The position numbers were made by a program, and so were the translations under genes. From Dermatophagoides farinae (taxonomy: Eukaryota > Arthropoda > Arachnida > Sarcoptiformes > Pyroglyphidae): a DNA stretch of 64,000 bases. The notes under the pieces were generated by a model. The model did no database searches and was not told where the DNA came from. It saw nothing but the letters and a program-made list of their open reading frames with translations. The stretch covers positions 811,001 to 875,000 of the forward strand of contig NC_134679.1 of the NCBI RefSeq assembly GCF_024713945.1. The letters are read 5' to 3'. Below are positions 37,297 through 51,700 of this stretch, in pieces (the stretch's first letter is position 1; every line of letters starts with the position of its first letter).

Positions 37297-40200
37297 TTTT
37301 CACAAACAGCACGTGAACACATACGATACAATACGTTGGTTAAAATGTGGAACAAGACTATTTTTAATCATTTTTTTTGCATTCAAAATTCTACATCTTT
37401 AATTAGAATTATCGAATTTTTTTTTCGTTTGTTGTTTTAGAATTTAGAATTTTTTGTATTTGGATTTGGCTTTGAAAAATTTGCCATTTTTTCCACCGCT
37501 TGTATTCCATGCCAATTCGGTTCCATTTACTATATTTGGCAAAAAAAGAAAGCTAAAAATCAAAAATGACAACTATGTAACCACAGTGAGAGATTATAAT
37601 CATCATCATCATAATTCATCTGATGTCTTATCATCATTCCTAAAATATATACATTTCATCAACAAATCCAATTCATCACCATCATAATCGTCAACAGCAA
37701 CAGCGGATTTCCTTCATCAAAAAAAAAAAAAAAAAATTTCATTTCCTATGTCATTTATTGTTGTTGCTGTTTTGATTCCAAATCATGATGATTGTTGTTG
37801 TCGTCATTTTGTTGTTGTTGTTGTTGTTGTAGTTGTTGACATTTATTTGACATTTATGTGGCTATAAATTTCTACATGTTTTTTTTTCTCTGTTTTGTAT
37901 TGATAATGAATTTATTGTGATATAAAATTCAGGATCTACAATTAGAACAACAACAACAACAAATGTACACATAGTGATTGTAATTTTCATTTTAGTATGA
38001 TTCCAATTCATCGATAATGAATTGTCAGAAAATTACGAAAAAAAAATACAACAAAACAAAACAATCGTGTTTTTTTTCTATTTCTAAATTCACATCAATA
38101 CACATTTCATGTTTCTCGCTATCCCAGTTCAAGTAAGTTTCACTTGATAAATGAATGACATTTGACCTTTTTCTCTTTCTCTCTGAATGGTTCACCGGAA
38201 ACTTGTTTTTCTTTATTATTTGTTTCAATTCATCGCTCCATATAAATCCATTTGAAAATTTGAAAAAAAAGATTGATGGTTGATTGAATGACAAAAAAAA
38301 TCAATTCAAAAAACTGTTTGAATGACGATGATGATGATGAGATGTTGGAAAGAAATGAAATGAAAAAAAAAATTATAGATTTCTTCCCACCACCAACCAA
38401 CCAACCAACCAACACACACACACACACAGCATTATTTTTCTGTTCCCGTTTCTTGTTTTTCCTTCCAAAATCAAATGTTTATTTAGTTTCGTTTACTTTC
38501 AATTAATATTTATTTATATTCATCGAAAATCCCAAAGTTATGTAATTTATATGTCTGTCTCTGTGTTTGTTTGTCTATTTTTTTTCTCTTGGGCGTTAGT
38601 GTGTAATGAAAAAACAGAAATCTTGACAATCAAACAGAAAAAAAACCAAAGAAATGAAAAAAAAAATAACCACATCATTCAATTTTTTTGTTGTTGTTGA
38701 TTGAATTAGATTGGTTATGATTAGTTTTAAAGAGTTTTGATTTCTATTTTTTTTTCTAGAACAATTTTTATTTTTATTTTGGATCGATTCATTTAATAGA
38801 TAGTGTCTTTTCGTGTTTGTATGTGTGTGTGTGAAAATTTTGATAATTGAATTTATTGCTGTTCAATTTATTTTAGATTGATGCACATTTATAATTGTTT
38901 GGCGGTGACAATCACCATCTGTTTTTTGGGTTTTCTTTTCTTGTTCCTGCTGTAAGTTTTTTCATTCAAAGTGTTTCTTGTTGTTGTCGACATTCATAAA
39001 TCATCATCATCATCAGCAGCAGAAGTAATCAGTAATCTGGTGATGATCACCTTTGGATTGAAACAAAACTAAAAAAAAAAAACAGTGTACCTTACCATTT
39101 AACAACACCATATGGTGATGATCATTGGACCATGAGAATGAATGAATGAGTGAATCGAAAACGAAAAAATAAAAAATTCTCAATTTTGTAAAATTTTCTT
39201 TCCATTATTTCTTCACTATAAATATAATAGATGGATAATTGTCTCTCATTCTATTGTCATTGGAATTAAAAAAAAATGTCACGATGATGATGATCCTACA
39301 ACGTTGTGGCGATAATATCCATGACAATATCACCGGTGAACGTTTTTTCTTCTTTCGTTTATTCATGTTGAGTTTTTTTTTCATCGTGGTGAATTATTCT
39401 ATCACTACCCTCATAATCGGGATAGATGAATGAACTTTGATTGAATTCACCATGCATATCTAGAATGTCTATGTGTGTCTATGTATGGTTATTTATCATA
39501 ATTCTTAATGATGAACAAAGATTGTTGTTTTGATCATTTATGGTCAACAAGTTTTTTTTGCATTTTATTTCCATTGTATTGTTACACTTGTTGTTGTCAT
39601 TATGATAATGATGATGATGACCATATGTCATATATTACTGAATTTTTCATCATCATCATCATCACTTCAAAAATCTCAACGGTTTTGGAAACCAATTTTC
39701 TTGAAAAAGTTGAATTTCAAAAAAAGTCAAGAGATTTCAAATTAATGTTGATGATCGTTGTTGTTGTTGTTGTTGTTATTGTCGTTATGGTGATGATGAT
39801 GATGATGGTAATTTGGATTTTTTTTTCTTTTTTTTTGCATTTCATTTCAAGGCTAACTATTGAATACCCTATGTGTCACCAAAATGCTTATTTTTTTCGT
39901 TGCTGCCTGTCTTTAATGATCAACTTGTTTTGGTGTGTGTGTGTGTGTATGTTTGTTTGCTATTAAATAGGAAAAATTCGTGAGAAAAGCATCATCATTT
40001 TTTTTTACTTTTACTGCAATAAACTTTGATTTTTTTGGGTTTTTTCTTTTCAAAAAAAAATACACACAACTTTAAATGTGGTCACACTATATTTTATCAC
40101 CTTTATCTGTATGTTTTAAATACAGGTTTTCAATACGTTTTTTTTTGTTTTACTTTCTTCCATTTTGGTCAAAGGTTATTTTGTATGTTGATTTACGGGG

Positions 40201-43200
40201 CTAGGTCTAGCTAAGAAAAAAAAATACACACCTTAAGGGTCAATTTTTTACATTTCCTTTCTTTTTCTATTTCTATTTCTTTAGGGTCAAATGTATTCAT
40301 TTTTCAGCGACATAAAAAATACGCTGAAACAAACGATAGTTTGTTTCAGAAAACAAAAATGATGCTGATGATTTTTAAATGATGATGATAATCGATTACC
40401 ATTCAATATGGTAATTCAATGGATATTGTGTACATCCGTTGATTTTCTAATTATTATACACGCGTCTGTATGTTGTATACGAGAGAAAAAGTACAATTTA
40501 CATTACAATTTGCTATTCATTTTTTTTTCTCATTAAAACTGATCAATAGCCAATTGAAAATAATCGAAACGCATAATCAATCATGATTATCATTTTTTTT
40601 GGTCCCTCTTTTTAGCTTTATGTTTTTAAATGACCAATGAGAGTCCATCATTATTCAATCAATCAAAAATCATGGATTTTTTTTATTCATTTTTTCTTTG
40701 TCGTTTACAATCAATAATAAATGCCATGTGATGCCGCCTTATAGATAAGGTGATTATAATATGGATTGTCCACTTTACAAAATCAAAAGGTGGTGGTGGT
40801 CTTTTTTTTTTTGTTTTAGGCGTGTAAAAAAGTGTGTGTGTATTTATTCTATCATTTTTAATCGGCCGAAAAAAAATTTCATATTCTGGGTCATAGATAA
40901 GGTCAAATTTTTATTGTCAGATCAATAATGGATAAATGGATCTATATTTGACATGTTGACCACCACCACCACGATCACCACCACTATTATCATCATCATA
41001 ATCGACGAGAATCAATTTGATTCGATTATTATTATTATTGTTTGTTGTGGTTGGATGTTGTTGTTGTTGTTGTTGATTGACCGTACATCATTTGTTATAC
41101 GTAAATCTTGAATGTAAATATTTAATCTTTGAAAAAACGATAAATGAATAGAGAAACGCGATCCCACGATACCAAAAAAAATGCTTGTTTTGTCTGTGTG
41201 TGTGTGTATTATTGATGACACCTGAAACACTTATACAAATATACACTCTCTTCATGATGCATCAACACTCAATTGATGATTATGTGATTATAATGGCTGT
41301 ATAGTTGTAGTTTTGTTCTCTATTTTCGTGAATGAATGAATGAAAAAAAAAATTCACATGAATATGGACCCTTGGTTCCTAGCTATTTGGTGGTGTCGGT
41401 GGTGGTGGCATTGACACACCACCACTGGACACATGGACACATGCCGTGACTTTTAAACAAGGTAAAAAAAAATGATTTTTTTTTCTCAATGACAAACTTT
41501 GGTCTCTTCTATCACATTTCATCACGATGATGTTTTTTTTTGTTTTTATTTTTCCCATTTGGTTCCATTGAAAAAATTTTTGACGGTCTTTGTGTGTGTG
41601 TGTGTTGTATAATGAATCATGAATTGCCTCCAGGTGTGTGTGTGTGTATAAGTGTAAGCTTGTGTTACCTAACTAACCTTCAATATAATGGTGATTCATA
41701 ACAAAACAAAACAAAAAAAAAAAAAACATTTGGCCAAATTCAATGTTAAACTTTGGACTTTGGTGTGTCTGCTGTTGCTAGGTTATTATTATGTGATTAA
41801 TTTTGCACGTATTTTTTTCAGGTAAAATATATCCTGTCGTTCTGTTCACACACACATACACACAGGCACTAAAAAAAATAGCCAGAAAAAAAACCAAGAT
41901 ATAATCTCAATCAATTTGATTTTGATTTTAAAAAATTGAAATCATTCATTTGGTTGGCCAAATATTTTTGATTATCAACTACCATCATCATCATCATCAT
42001 CATCGACAACTTTCGTTGTTTTTTTTCCAAAAAAAAAAATGAAAACGTTGTCATAACTACAACGTTTTTATTTTTTTTTCTTTCATTTTATGATCTCTCT
42101 ATTTCACACAATGTCTGTCTGTCTCTTTCTCTCTCTGTATTTGTTTTCATTTCATTTCATTCATTCTCTTTTTCATTTGCACATATAAATAAACGAAAGC
42201 CAACAGAAAAAAAACAGCCGTAAAAACTTGAAGCTTTTGCCCATTTAAACAGCAGCGACGACGACGACGACAACAACAAAACTTGAAACACTACTACTAA
42301 TACTAACCGTATGATGATGAACGAATTGAATTGATGAAATCAAAAAAAAAAAAAAAAAATAGAGAAAGAGAGAGAAAAATTACAAAAAAAACACAGTTGA
42401 ATCATATTTCAGATTCAAATTCAAATTCAATTCGGCATTGCATCTTTTCATTTCAATCAGTGTGTGTGTTTGTTGTGGATAAAAATACAATTGATACTGT
42501 CTACTGTTCCAATTTAATGTTTTTTTTTTGCTTTAAAATGTTGAAAATTTTCCCTTTTGTGAACAAAAATCAATCAAAATCCATTTCGTCGATCGTACTG
42601 CCAACTAACCATTTGTTTTGTTTTTGTTTTTCAAAAATTTAAACGTTTTATTTTGTTTTTTTTTTCGATTTTTGATGATAATCATCATAATTCAGAAAAA
42701 AAACGATTGGTTAACGTATTAAATCTACGTTGAAACGTTGCCATTATATTATCGTTTCTCGTTTTATTCAAGTGTGTGTGTGTATCTGTGTTTATGATTT
42801 TGTATATGTGTCGTTTTATTGTCGTTGTCGTTCATCATTCGATGATGATGATGATGATGATTATATAACTGTCGAATAAATAGAAAATTTTCATTCAATT
42901 TTTCATGGACAAGTCGTTTTGTTTTGTTTTTTTCTATTGTTGAGAAAAAATTTTCATTTTTTTCTCGATTGGTTTTTTCGTTGTTTTCCTCAATCATTAA
43001 TCGAATTTCTCATTCATTTTGTCTTTTGCTTGTGAATCATCATTGATTTTTCATATTCGTTTACTCGGGTTTAAATTTTTTTTTGTGTGTGTGTGTGTGC
43101 GCGATTCATTCCTAATCATCATCATCATCGTCAATTGATCCGTGACATTTTTTTTTCATTCTGTGTTAATTGTTATTGTGTTCACTTGCTCATTATTCAA

Positions 43201-44431
43201 AATGACTAAAATGATGAATCAATTTGCTTTTCCAGGTTTGTTTTTTTTTCACCAATTAATGCAAATTATTATACCAATCAATCTGATTTGACATTGATCA
43301 TCAACTGAATGAATGTCAAAAAAGGGTAAAACCTTCACCTTGCAACCTTTCAGTGATTATCATCATCATCATCATCATCATTTGATGATTATCAATTTGT
43401 TCCATAATGAACATTCAAATAATTTCAGGTTTCAAAGCAAAATTTTCAAGGTTAATTACTGTTTCTTTTGTCTTTTATATGTGTTGTGTTTTTTATGTAG
43501 CCAGTAGCCAGTAACCAGAAATTTTAGTAGAAAAAAAACAAAACCAATCATCATATGTTATATCGACTAATATGACAATGGAAAAGTTTTTTTTTTAGGA
43601 AAAAAAAAATTCAATTTTCCCATTCAAATCGAAACAATTTGAAATTTGCATTTTTTTTTTATTCATTCATTCATTCATTCCAAAGACAAGATTCTATTGT
43701 GAATTTTGTTATTTATTGTTTATTTTCTGGTGAAAACGCCGCACAGACGCACGCACTCAACAACTTTCAATTGTTGATGATTAATTTTTTTTTTGTTCAA
43801 ATTTCAAAAAAAACACGAATAATGAATAATGAATAATTTCAATTTGAATGCGTGCGTGTTTCAGAGACACAGACACTTGCACTTTTTTTTATAATCACTC
43901 CAAATTGATCGTTTTTTTTTTATTTTTGAGAATAAAATTTCAATTCATTATTGAACAATGAGTGATAATGTAAATTTATTATGAAAATATCACATTTACT
44001 GATTTTCTTTTCTTTTCTTTCTTTCTTTCTAGAGTGTTTTTTTTTCTGTGAATGAGAAATTAGTTTTTAACACCTACATAATTTTCGTTTGTACGTGTGT
44101 CTGTGTATGTTCCAGAGAAAAAAAAACACTTAGAGTCCAAGTCTTACACATGAACGCCCAATCCAATCTAATCCCCACATGATGAGTGAGATCCAATTTT
44201 GAATTTCTGTCTATGTATGTGTGTGTGTGTTGTTTAATATTCCCACGGCTTTATATTCTCTTAAATATTTCGTTCCATTTGGAATGGCCAAACTTTTCAA
44301 ATGACCTGTTGTTGTTATTGTTGTTGTTGATTAAGTATTTTTAATTTTTGTTTACGTTTTACTTTTTTAGGTAAATTTCATTATCCAACCACCGATAATA
44401 AAAACTTGACCATTTTTTCAATATCGATCCT
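37297..44431. other. 7-kb gene-poor region
   Basis: No convincing gene. Divergent upstream region of GOPC (minus) and of the TMEM198-like gene (plus). It contains GTT/CAA runs (37809-37831, 41057-41075), GT/AC runs (38412-38428, 39931-39948, 43084-43100), GAT/CAT blocks (41985-42003, 42840-42862, 43360-43384), a (CATT)n run near 43663-43680 and CT-rich stretches. Near 43202 a short ATG frame ends at a GTTTGT donor, and a T-rich tract ending TAG lies at 44368-44370; together they could form a 5' UTR exon pair for the TMEM198-like gene. Confidence 0.6.
44371..44431 (+). promoter_or_regulatory. Likely 5' UTR of the TMEM198-like gene, with upstream acceptor
   Basis: A T-rich tract followed by TAG (44368-44370) sits 61 nt before the start codon, suggesting that a 5' UTR intron is removed here. 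The reading frame after this acceptor does not join the main frame, so any upstream exon is non-coding or an upstream ORF. Confidence 0.35.
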
Positions 44432-47400
44432 ATGGCTAATAAATCAACAACAAAATTATTAAATTCTTCAATTGAATCAATAATCAATAATCAAAATTTT
44501 CAAAAAACTGCCAACACTGATCAACAACAATCGATTCATTCATCAATTACCGTTTTGAACGATGAATTGAGTATTAATCAAACAGCTAATGCTTTTGCTA
44601 CTGCTAGTGATTCCAAAACATCGCCATTCAGTGATCAAATCAACAATCTTTTTCAATACATGAAGGATTTATTATTTCCAACAATAACATCAAATGATCA
44701 TGGATCATCAGCCGATAATAATAATGATGATGATGAAGATTTTGGTGATTATTTCAATCTAGCATCCAGTGGTTTTGGTAATAATAATAATTTAGATTAT
44801 GATGATGAAATGATATTGTTCAATACAACGACAGAAAAAAATATTTTAAACGATTTTGAAGATTCACAAATAACGTTTGAAAATTTTACATCATCAATTA
44901 ATTTAAATTCCACATCATCATCATCATCATCGATTGCAACAATAATGCCAACAATAATACCTCGTTATAATTCACGTAATAATTTGGTTGATGATATAAA
45001 TCGTTTGATTAATCATAATCATCGTGATAATGATGGTGGTGGTGATAATCATCGATCATTATCAACAACAACTACAACAACAACAACAACAACAATGACA
45101 CCGATACAGAAATTATTTGACATTGATAAAATGATAAGAACATCACATGGTATTCGACCAAATTTAGATTCCACCACTACCACTATAGATACTTTTGTCA
45201 ATGTTGATCACCAAAATCATCATAATCAAGATAATGGTAATGATGATGATGTTTTTAAAAGTCAATCATCTTCAATAGAAAATATTTTTTTAACATCTCC
45301 AACAACGACAACGACGATAGCATCGAATTTGACCATTGATGAATATCAACGACCAAATTTTTTTCATACGTCAACCACTGATATTTCAGTGGAAAATATT
45401 CAAACCGATGATACACTGATGAATAACATATTTTCATTTGCCGGTGATTCACAATGTTTTCATTCACCTGATGATTATGAATTAATTACATCGATGCTTT
45501 GTTCCAGTCTGTTGGTATTGGGCATTGTTTATTTCACATATGGTTATCGTTGTTTTCGCGCATTTAGTTTTTTTCGTTGGTTTCGTACTTGGTGCCATAT
45601 TATTTCATACAATCTGTACGGCGGAAAATATATCGATCACTATACCAGTATTGATTCCACAACATGGTAATCTGATTGCCGCATTGTTTGCCGGATTGAT
45701 TATTGGTTCAATTACAATGCTAGTCGCCTATTTTGGTCTTTTTATTATTGGCATAAATTTTGGCCTTATGTTAGCCATTGGTTTATTGATTGTGATTTAT
45801 CTATTACGACCATATTATATTCCATTACAAGCACCATTGTCATCATTAACATTATTGATATTTTTTGTTGCATTAAGTTTAGTTGGCTCATTAACAACTG
45901 TTTATTTTTCTAAAGGTAAGTTTTTCATCTTTTTTTTATTAATAAATATTGATATGGAGATGTCCCAATTTTTTTTATATAGTTTGTTTGTGTTTCCCAA
46001 TATCAATCAAACCGGGACACCGGACATAGAAATTGGTTTCTCTAGTTAGATTTCACTTGGAACAGGTCTTTTGATTTCAGTTTTTTTTTAATCGAGAAAA
46101 ATAAATTAGTTTGAAAAAGTGGTGTTGGTCACACATTTTTTTTGTTGCTGCTGTTGTTGTTGTCCACCATATTTTTTTCTCTGTAATTTTTTTTTTGAAA
46201 TTTTCATTTTTTAAATTTAGATTTGGATATTTTGGTAGTAGCCTCCATTGTATTGTGTTTTGTGTGTGTGTGTGTGTGACAGTTTCTATTTTTTTTTTTT
46301 ATTGTTGTGGCTAGTATATTGTCAATTTCAATTAATTATAATGTACAAACACACACACACACACACACAACCATGTTATTGGTCACATATAATTTTTTTT
46401 TTTTTAGTTTACTCTATCACCTTTGTTAATGCATATAGTTTATATATTAGTTTATTTAACAACAGAAAGATTTATATTGATGAGTTTTGTTTTCATTTTG
46501 GTCATTATCGAACATTGACTTGTATGTAAACTAAATTTATCCATCTACCAATTTGTCAATTGATACAATTGTTGTTTGCTTGTTGATTAGCCATTTGGAC
46601 CAATTTATTGTTATTGTTATTGTAGATGATGAATGAATGAATGTCCATCAGACCAGAAATATTATTGTTCATTTAAAATTCAGTTTTGTCATCCACTACA
46701 TTACATTGAATGTAATTGTGTAATTGTATATGCGTGTGTGTGTGTGTGTGTGTGTTTATACATCTTTGATCAGATCAATCAACCGATCGATCGATCGATC
46801 ACAATCACAATTGTTCATCTTTTTTTCCATATCGAATTGAATTGAATAGTTTTTTTGTCGTTGATTCAATTGTTGATATACTATATACTAATATTATTAT
46901 TGTTGTTGTTTTTTTTATTGTATTTTTTGAAAAACAAAAAATTCAGGTGGTACCATAATGGCATCAAGTATGTACGGAAGTGCATTGACATTATTATGTA
47001 TCGATTATTTTCTTGAAGATTTCAAAGTGATACATTGGTTTTTGGATCATTTAAGTAGCAATAGTGGTAGTAGTAACAATAGTAGCAGTATTGCAATCGA
47101 TGTCAATAATAATAATGGTGGTGATTTCATTCATTCATCGATAAATCCAACAAATGATTGGTACGGACTATTGACCGGTATAAAACGTTCACAAAAATTA
47201 TGTCCTGGTTCGTTTATCATATTGTTATTATGGCCAATATTAACACTGTTTGGTATGATCATTCAAAGCTGTTGTACAGCACGTCATTATAAATATGGTA
47301 ATGGTGGCTATGGTATGGTTGATAATACAAGTGGTCGTGGTACACCACCATCGCTTCTGAATAATTCAAGAGAAAGTATTCGTAGCCTCAATCATTATCA

Positions 47401-47820
47401 TCATTATTCATATCCGAATAAATCGGCTAAATTATATCATCAATCAACGAATAGTGTACGATCACAACAAAATGATCGATCATTAACGAAAAATTCATTG
47501 AATCTGGATGAACAACGTCTTGAACAACGTCATCGTAAATATCGTTATCTTTATCAAGTACGAACAGCACATGGAGATGTTATTTCACAGGTTAATATGA
47601 TTGCTTTTAAAAGACATCAACAAATGATTGATTTTTAAATTTTTTTTCCATTCACAAATAGCATTATCTACAAAGTTTACAAAATAAAAAACAAAATCAT
47701 CAAAATCAGCAACAACAACAATTGTGCCTTCCGGATCAGGATAGTTTTACATTCAATTCGGATTTATCATCACATTTTTTTCCATCCGAAAGTCGTACAA
47801 CAACATTAAGTGTAGCATAA
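44432..47820 (+). CDS. TMEM198: TMEM198-like multipass membrane protein, frame broken at a T7 run
   Basis: Predicted seven-helix membrane protein; TMEM198 family members are implicated in Wnt co-receptor signalling. Exons 44432-45915, 46947-47590 and 47662-47820. The first 345 residues are Asn/Asp/Ser/Thr-rich and presumably extracellular. The family core starts at LITSMLCSSLLVLGIVYF and YGYRCFRAFSF, then continues one frame over as VGFVLGAILFHTIC, followed by helices such as LIAALFAGLIIGSITMLVAY. The switch falls at seven T (45568-45574). With six T the coding length is 2286 nt = 761 aa, open through all exons, which strongly suggests a one-base insertion (assembly error or allele). Exon 2 adds the last helices (PGSFIILLLWPILTLFG) and a basic tail; exon 3 adds 52 Gln/Ser-rich residues. 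As written, translation would stop near 45670. The N-terminal extension is unusual for the family. Confidence 0.85.
45568..45574 (+). other. Homopolymer frameshift site in the TMEM198-like gene
   Basis: Run of seven T flanked by AG and CG. Upstream coding uses one frame (…RAFSF), downstream the +1 frame (VGFVLGA…). Removing one T restores a continuous transmembrane domain matching TMEM198. Confidence 0.85.
45916..46946 (+). other. Intron of the TMEM198-like gene (1.03 kb)
   Basis: Donor GTAAGT at 45916, acceptor TTCAG ending at 46946. Contains GT/AC runs (46261-46278, 46350-46370, 46732-46755) and a (GATC)n run near 46788-46800. Confidence 0.8.
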
Positions 47821-48532
47821 TGCAGATGGATAGATGGATGGATTTCGATGAATTGTTTTTTTTCCTTCTTCATACATCTCATCATCATCATCATCATTAT
47901 TATTATTCGACTGTGATGTTATATCATATGCATACATATTCTCTATATTTGTCTATGAATGAATTGTTTTTTTTTTCATTCAATCCAATATTTATACAAA
48001 CGAAATTTTGCTTTGCATCATCCAGAAACACAAACATTCAAGATAAATGGCCATCATCATCATCATCATCATGATCATCGTAGTCATTGCCGTAATCATA
48101 ATTCATCAATTATAACAACTGTTGATGTGGATGAATATATAATGAAAATTAGATCACAATTGTGTGTATGCGACTACTACAACGACTACGATGTCGTCGT
48201 CGACAACAAATGATGATGTTCTTTCGTTGTTATTTAGCATATATATACATACATGATTTATGTGTTCTATATAAACAGATAACATTTTATTTCGTTTCAT
48301 TTTCAATTATTATTATGATGATGTTCATCCATTTCCATTTATTTTAATTCTATTTACGCGAATTCATCACATTGTTATTTGATTATTTTATTTCAATTTA
48401 TTGTATTTTTTTCTGCATTATTTTGTACATTTATTTATGAATATATATCCATTTTGTTCTCAATTTAAAATGAATATTACAAATGGAAATATGATAATTA
48501 GAATTTGATTAATATATTATGATTGATTGAAA

Positions 48533-48538
48533 AATAAA
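48533..48538 (+). terminator. Possible poly(A) signal of the TMEM198-like gene
   Basis: AATAAA about 710 nt after the stop at 47820. It lies 180 bp from the stop of the convergent methyltransferase gene (48717). The intervening sequence shows CAT repeats but no other gene. Confidence 0.3.
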
Positions 48539-48716
48539 AAATTTGAAAAAATTGCACTTGTAACGCCATCTTTGTTTTGGATTTCAAATGAAAACTTTAA
48601 ATTGTTTTGTTTTTGCAATAAAAGATGTCGACACATGTCTCGAAAAAAATATATGTTTAAAATATATTCAAAAATAAAAATTTTCAAATATATTTTTGTT
48701 GTTGTTGTTGTTGATA

Positions 48717-51700
48717 TCATACAACTTGCATTGCATAGAAAAATCCAGGTAGATTTTTAACAAAATTTTCCACTACAATTGGATAGCCCAATACTGAAAG
48801 CCATTTCATTTTGTCGCATAATAATGCTATATAACGTTCAAAATTACCATCATTATAAAGTTCATCACGATCGGCATAGATTTTTGGATTTCCCATCGAC
48901 CAGCAAATAAATCCACCTAAAATATAAATAGAAAAATAGAAAGTGAAGAAGAAGAAAAAAAAATTTCATACGGTTGAATGATAAATATAACTAACTAGAA
49001 AATCAATTCATTTATCAATTATTATTATTCTGTTTTTTTTTCTATTTGTATTAAACAATCAAATCTTTCGAACAATTCCATTTTTTTTTTGTATTCTATA
49101 GACTAGTATATTTGGTAGTTTGTTGGTTAAGATCCATATATTTATATATACTGATTATGAGAGAAAAACAAAGCAAGAACAAAAACAAAAACAGAACAAA
49201 ACAGAATAAAACAAAAATACCTGATTTAGTGATGCGAATAATTTGTGCCAATGAACGATAATCAATATGACCAGGACAGAATACACCAGCCATTATTATT
49301 ATATCGTATTGACGATCATTGATCGGTAGCTTTGTTTCGGGCGTCACTATTGATTTGATTACATTCTTATAACAATTTTTCTGCTTCAATATCGTCAACA
49401 TTTCTTCATTACTATCAAGTGCATCAATATTTTCATAGCCATTGTGTTGAAGAATTTCACCAATAATTCCAGTACCGGCACCAATATCTAATATTTTTGA
49501 ATCTTTTTCAAAATTCATTTGTAAGAAATATTTCGCTGCTATCGAACCACCATTGTATTCCATTTCTTTAATATCCTGTATGATTGATTTGATTCGATTT
49601 GAATGGTGTATTTGAGATCAAATTGATTTCGGCGTATGAAGGAATCCGTATCAAACAATAACAATGAAAATATTATTAATAAGATTAATGCAAATAGCTT
49701 TAATGCGATATTGTCGAAATGGCGTTGACATTTTCATTCATTCGTGAAAAAAAAAATTTTTTTTTTCATATTATCATAAACTGAATGGAAAATTAAATTA
49801 GTTGAATGTGAAGTTGTTTTTTTTTTTGATTTTCTACTACGCCGTAATTTTTGCTGTTGTTGTGGTTTTTTTTTTGGTTATTTATCGAAAACACATTGTC
49901 ATAAACAAATTGAACAAATAATCATCAATCGATTTGATTTTCAAATGATTGGAAATAACGACGATACAAAAAAAAATGTATCATCAAAATGAAAATTTTA
50001 ACACATTCACAAACACAAACACACACACAATTGACATGTGTAAAATGATGAAAAAAAACGCCTACAATTTAATCATAATCATCATCATCATTTATTACAA
50101 TATAATAACAACCACTTGTCGATTTCCATTGATATGATTGTGTGTGTGTGTGTGTGTAAAATTTTGTTTGTAAAGAGAGAAAAAAAAATCGATAAAACTA
50201 ACCAACGACAACTATTTATTCTGTTTTGATGATGATCATGCAATCAATGCAAACACACACACACACATACAAATATCGTTTATTTGAAATGTAAAAGAGG
50301 AAAAAAAAGTTTTTCTCTCAATGTTTTTTTTTTGTGTGTGTGTGTATTAATATGATTTTCCATTGAGAAACTTCAATATCGTTATGGATATGGTTATGAA
50401 AGTGAGAGAAAGAGAAAAAAACATGTACACACACACACACAATATGTACAGGATATTGATGAATTGATTATTTTTTTTTTGTATGTTTGTGTGAGGAGGA
50501 TATGTATTTATTTTTTTTTTTTTTTTTTGTTTGTTTGCCAATCTTTTTCCATTATTTCCATTTATTTTTCTCTTACTATGAACAGAAAAAAATGCCCTTC
50601 AAGTTTGTTAATGTTGTTGTTATTGTTGCTAGTTTGTTCTTGTTGGCTGATTGTAGTGGTCACATTTCAATCAAATGATAATCATCACCATCATCATCAT
50701 GTCGATAATGATGATGATGATGAAAGGATCAGAATGAAAAAGAAAAAAATGTTGATTGTGTTTCAAGCCAGAAAAAAAAACAGGAGAGAAAAAAAGAAAG
50801 TGATGATGGAAAAAGGAAAAAAATAAATTCATATAGATGACCTTTATAATCTCCGTTATTTTTTCATCATCATCATGAATGATTATGATTTATGTGGCTT
50901 TTTAGCTTAGATGGATATATATCAAACTTGGATCAACATTATCATTAAAAATATGAAAGTAAATGTAATGTTTGTGATCCATGATCGAGATTCATTTATT
51001 GATGATGGAAAAATAATGATTATCAAATGCCTCTGTGTGTGTGTGCGTGTGTGTTTGTGTATCTTGGGCAAACCAGAAAAATACATTTACAATTGTAAAT
51101 CTAAATGAAATTGGCTTAAATCATTCTTTTTTTTCTTGTTGGTTCTCTCTCGTTCACATCCTTTTATATGATGATCATCATCAATACACATGATCATCGT
51201 ATCATTCAATGTTTTTTTCTTTTGTTTTTTTTTAAATCAAAAGATGATATCTAATCATAATTATCATTAAATCGGTGGTAGTGTTGCAAAAAAAAAATCA
51301 TATTTTCTCGATACCGCATATCGACATCATCTAATTGATGATGACGATCACTATGTTCATTATCATCATCATCATATGGTAAAGGATTGTGTTTTTTTGT
51401 CTCTCTTTTTTGTTTTTTCACTAACATTTCATTCCATTGTTGTTTTCGTATTTTAAATAGTAAATAAATTGCTTACATCATAATTAACCATGAGAAAAAA
51501 AAACTTCCACACACACACACATATACTGAATAAATGAATGGATCATCATTACTGATGATTATTGCTGTTGTTTGTTTGTTGATCAAAACACATACAACAC
51601 GTACGACGGAATTTCTTTTTTCCAATTTCGTGTGTGTGTGTGTGTGTGTATAGAATTCTAGAAAATTAGAATTAGAAATAGCGGATAAGCAATTGTGTTT

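Noticed and set aside
46958-47638. A separate gene starting at ATG 46958
   Set aside because: It is the second coding exon of the TMEM198-like gene; a CAG acceptor at 46944-46946 joins it in frame and its helices complete that fold.
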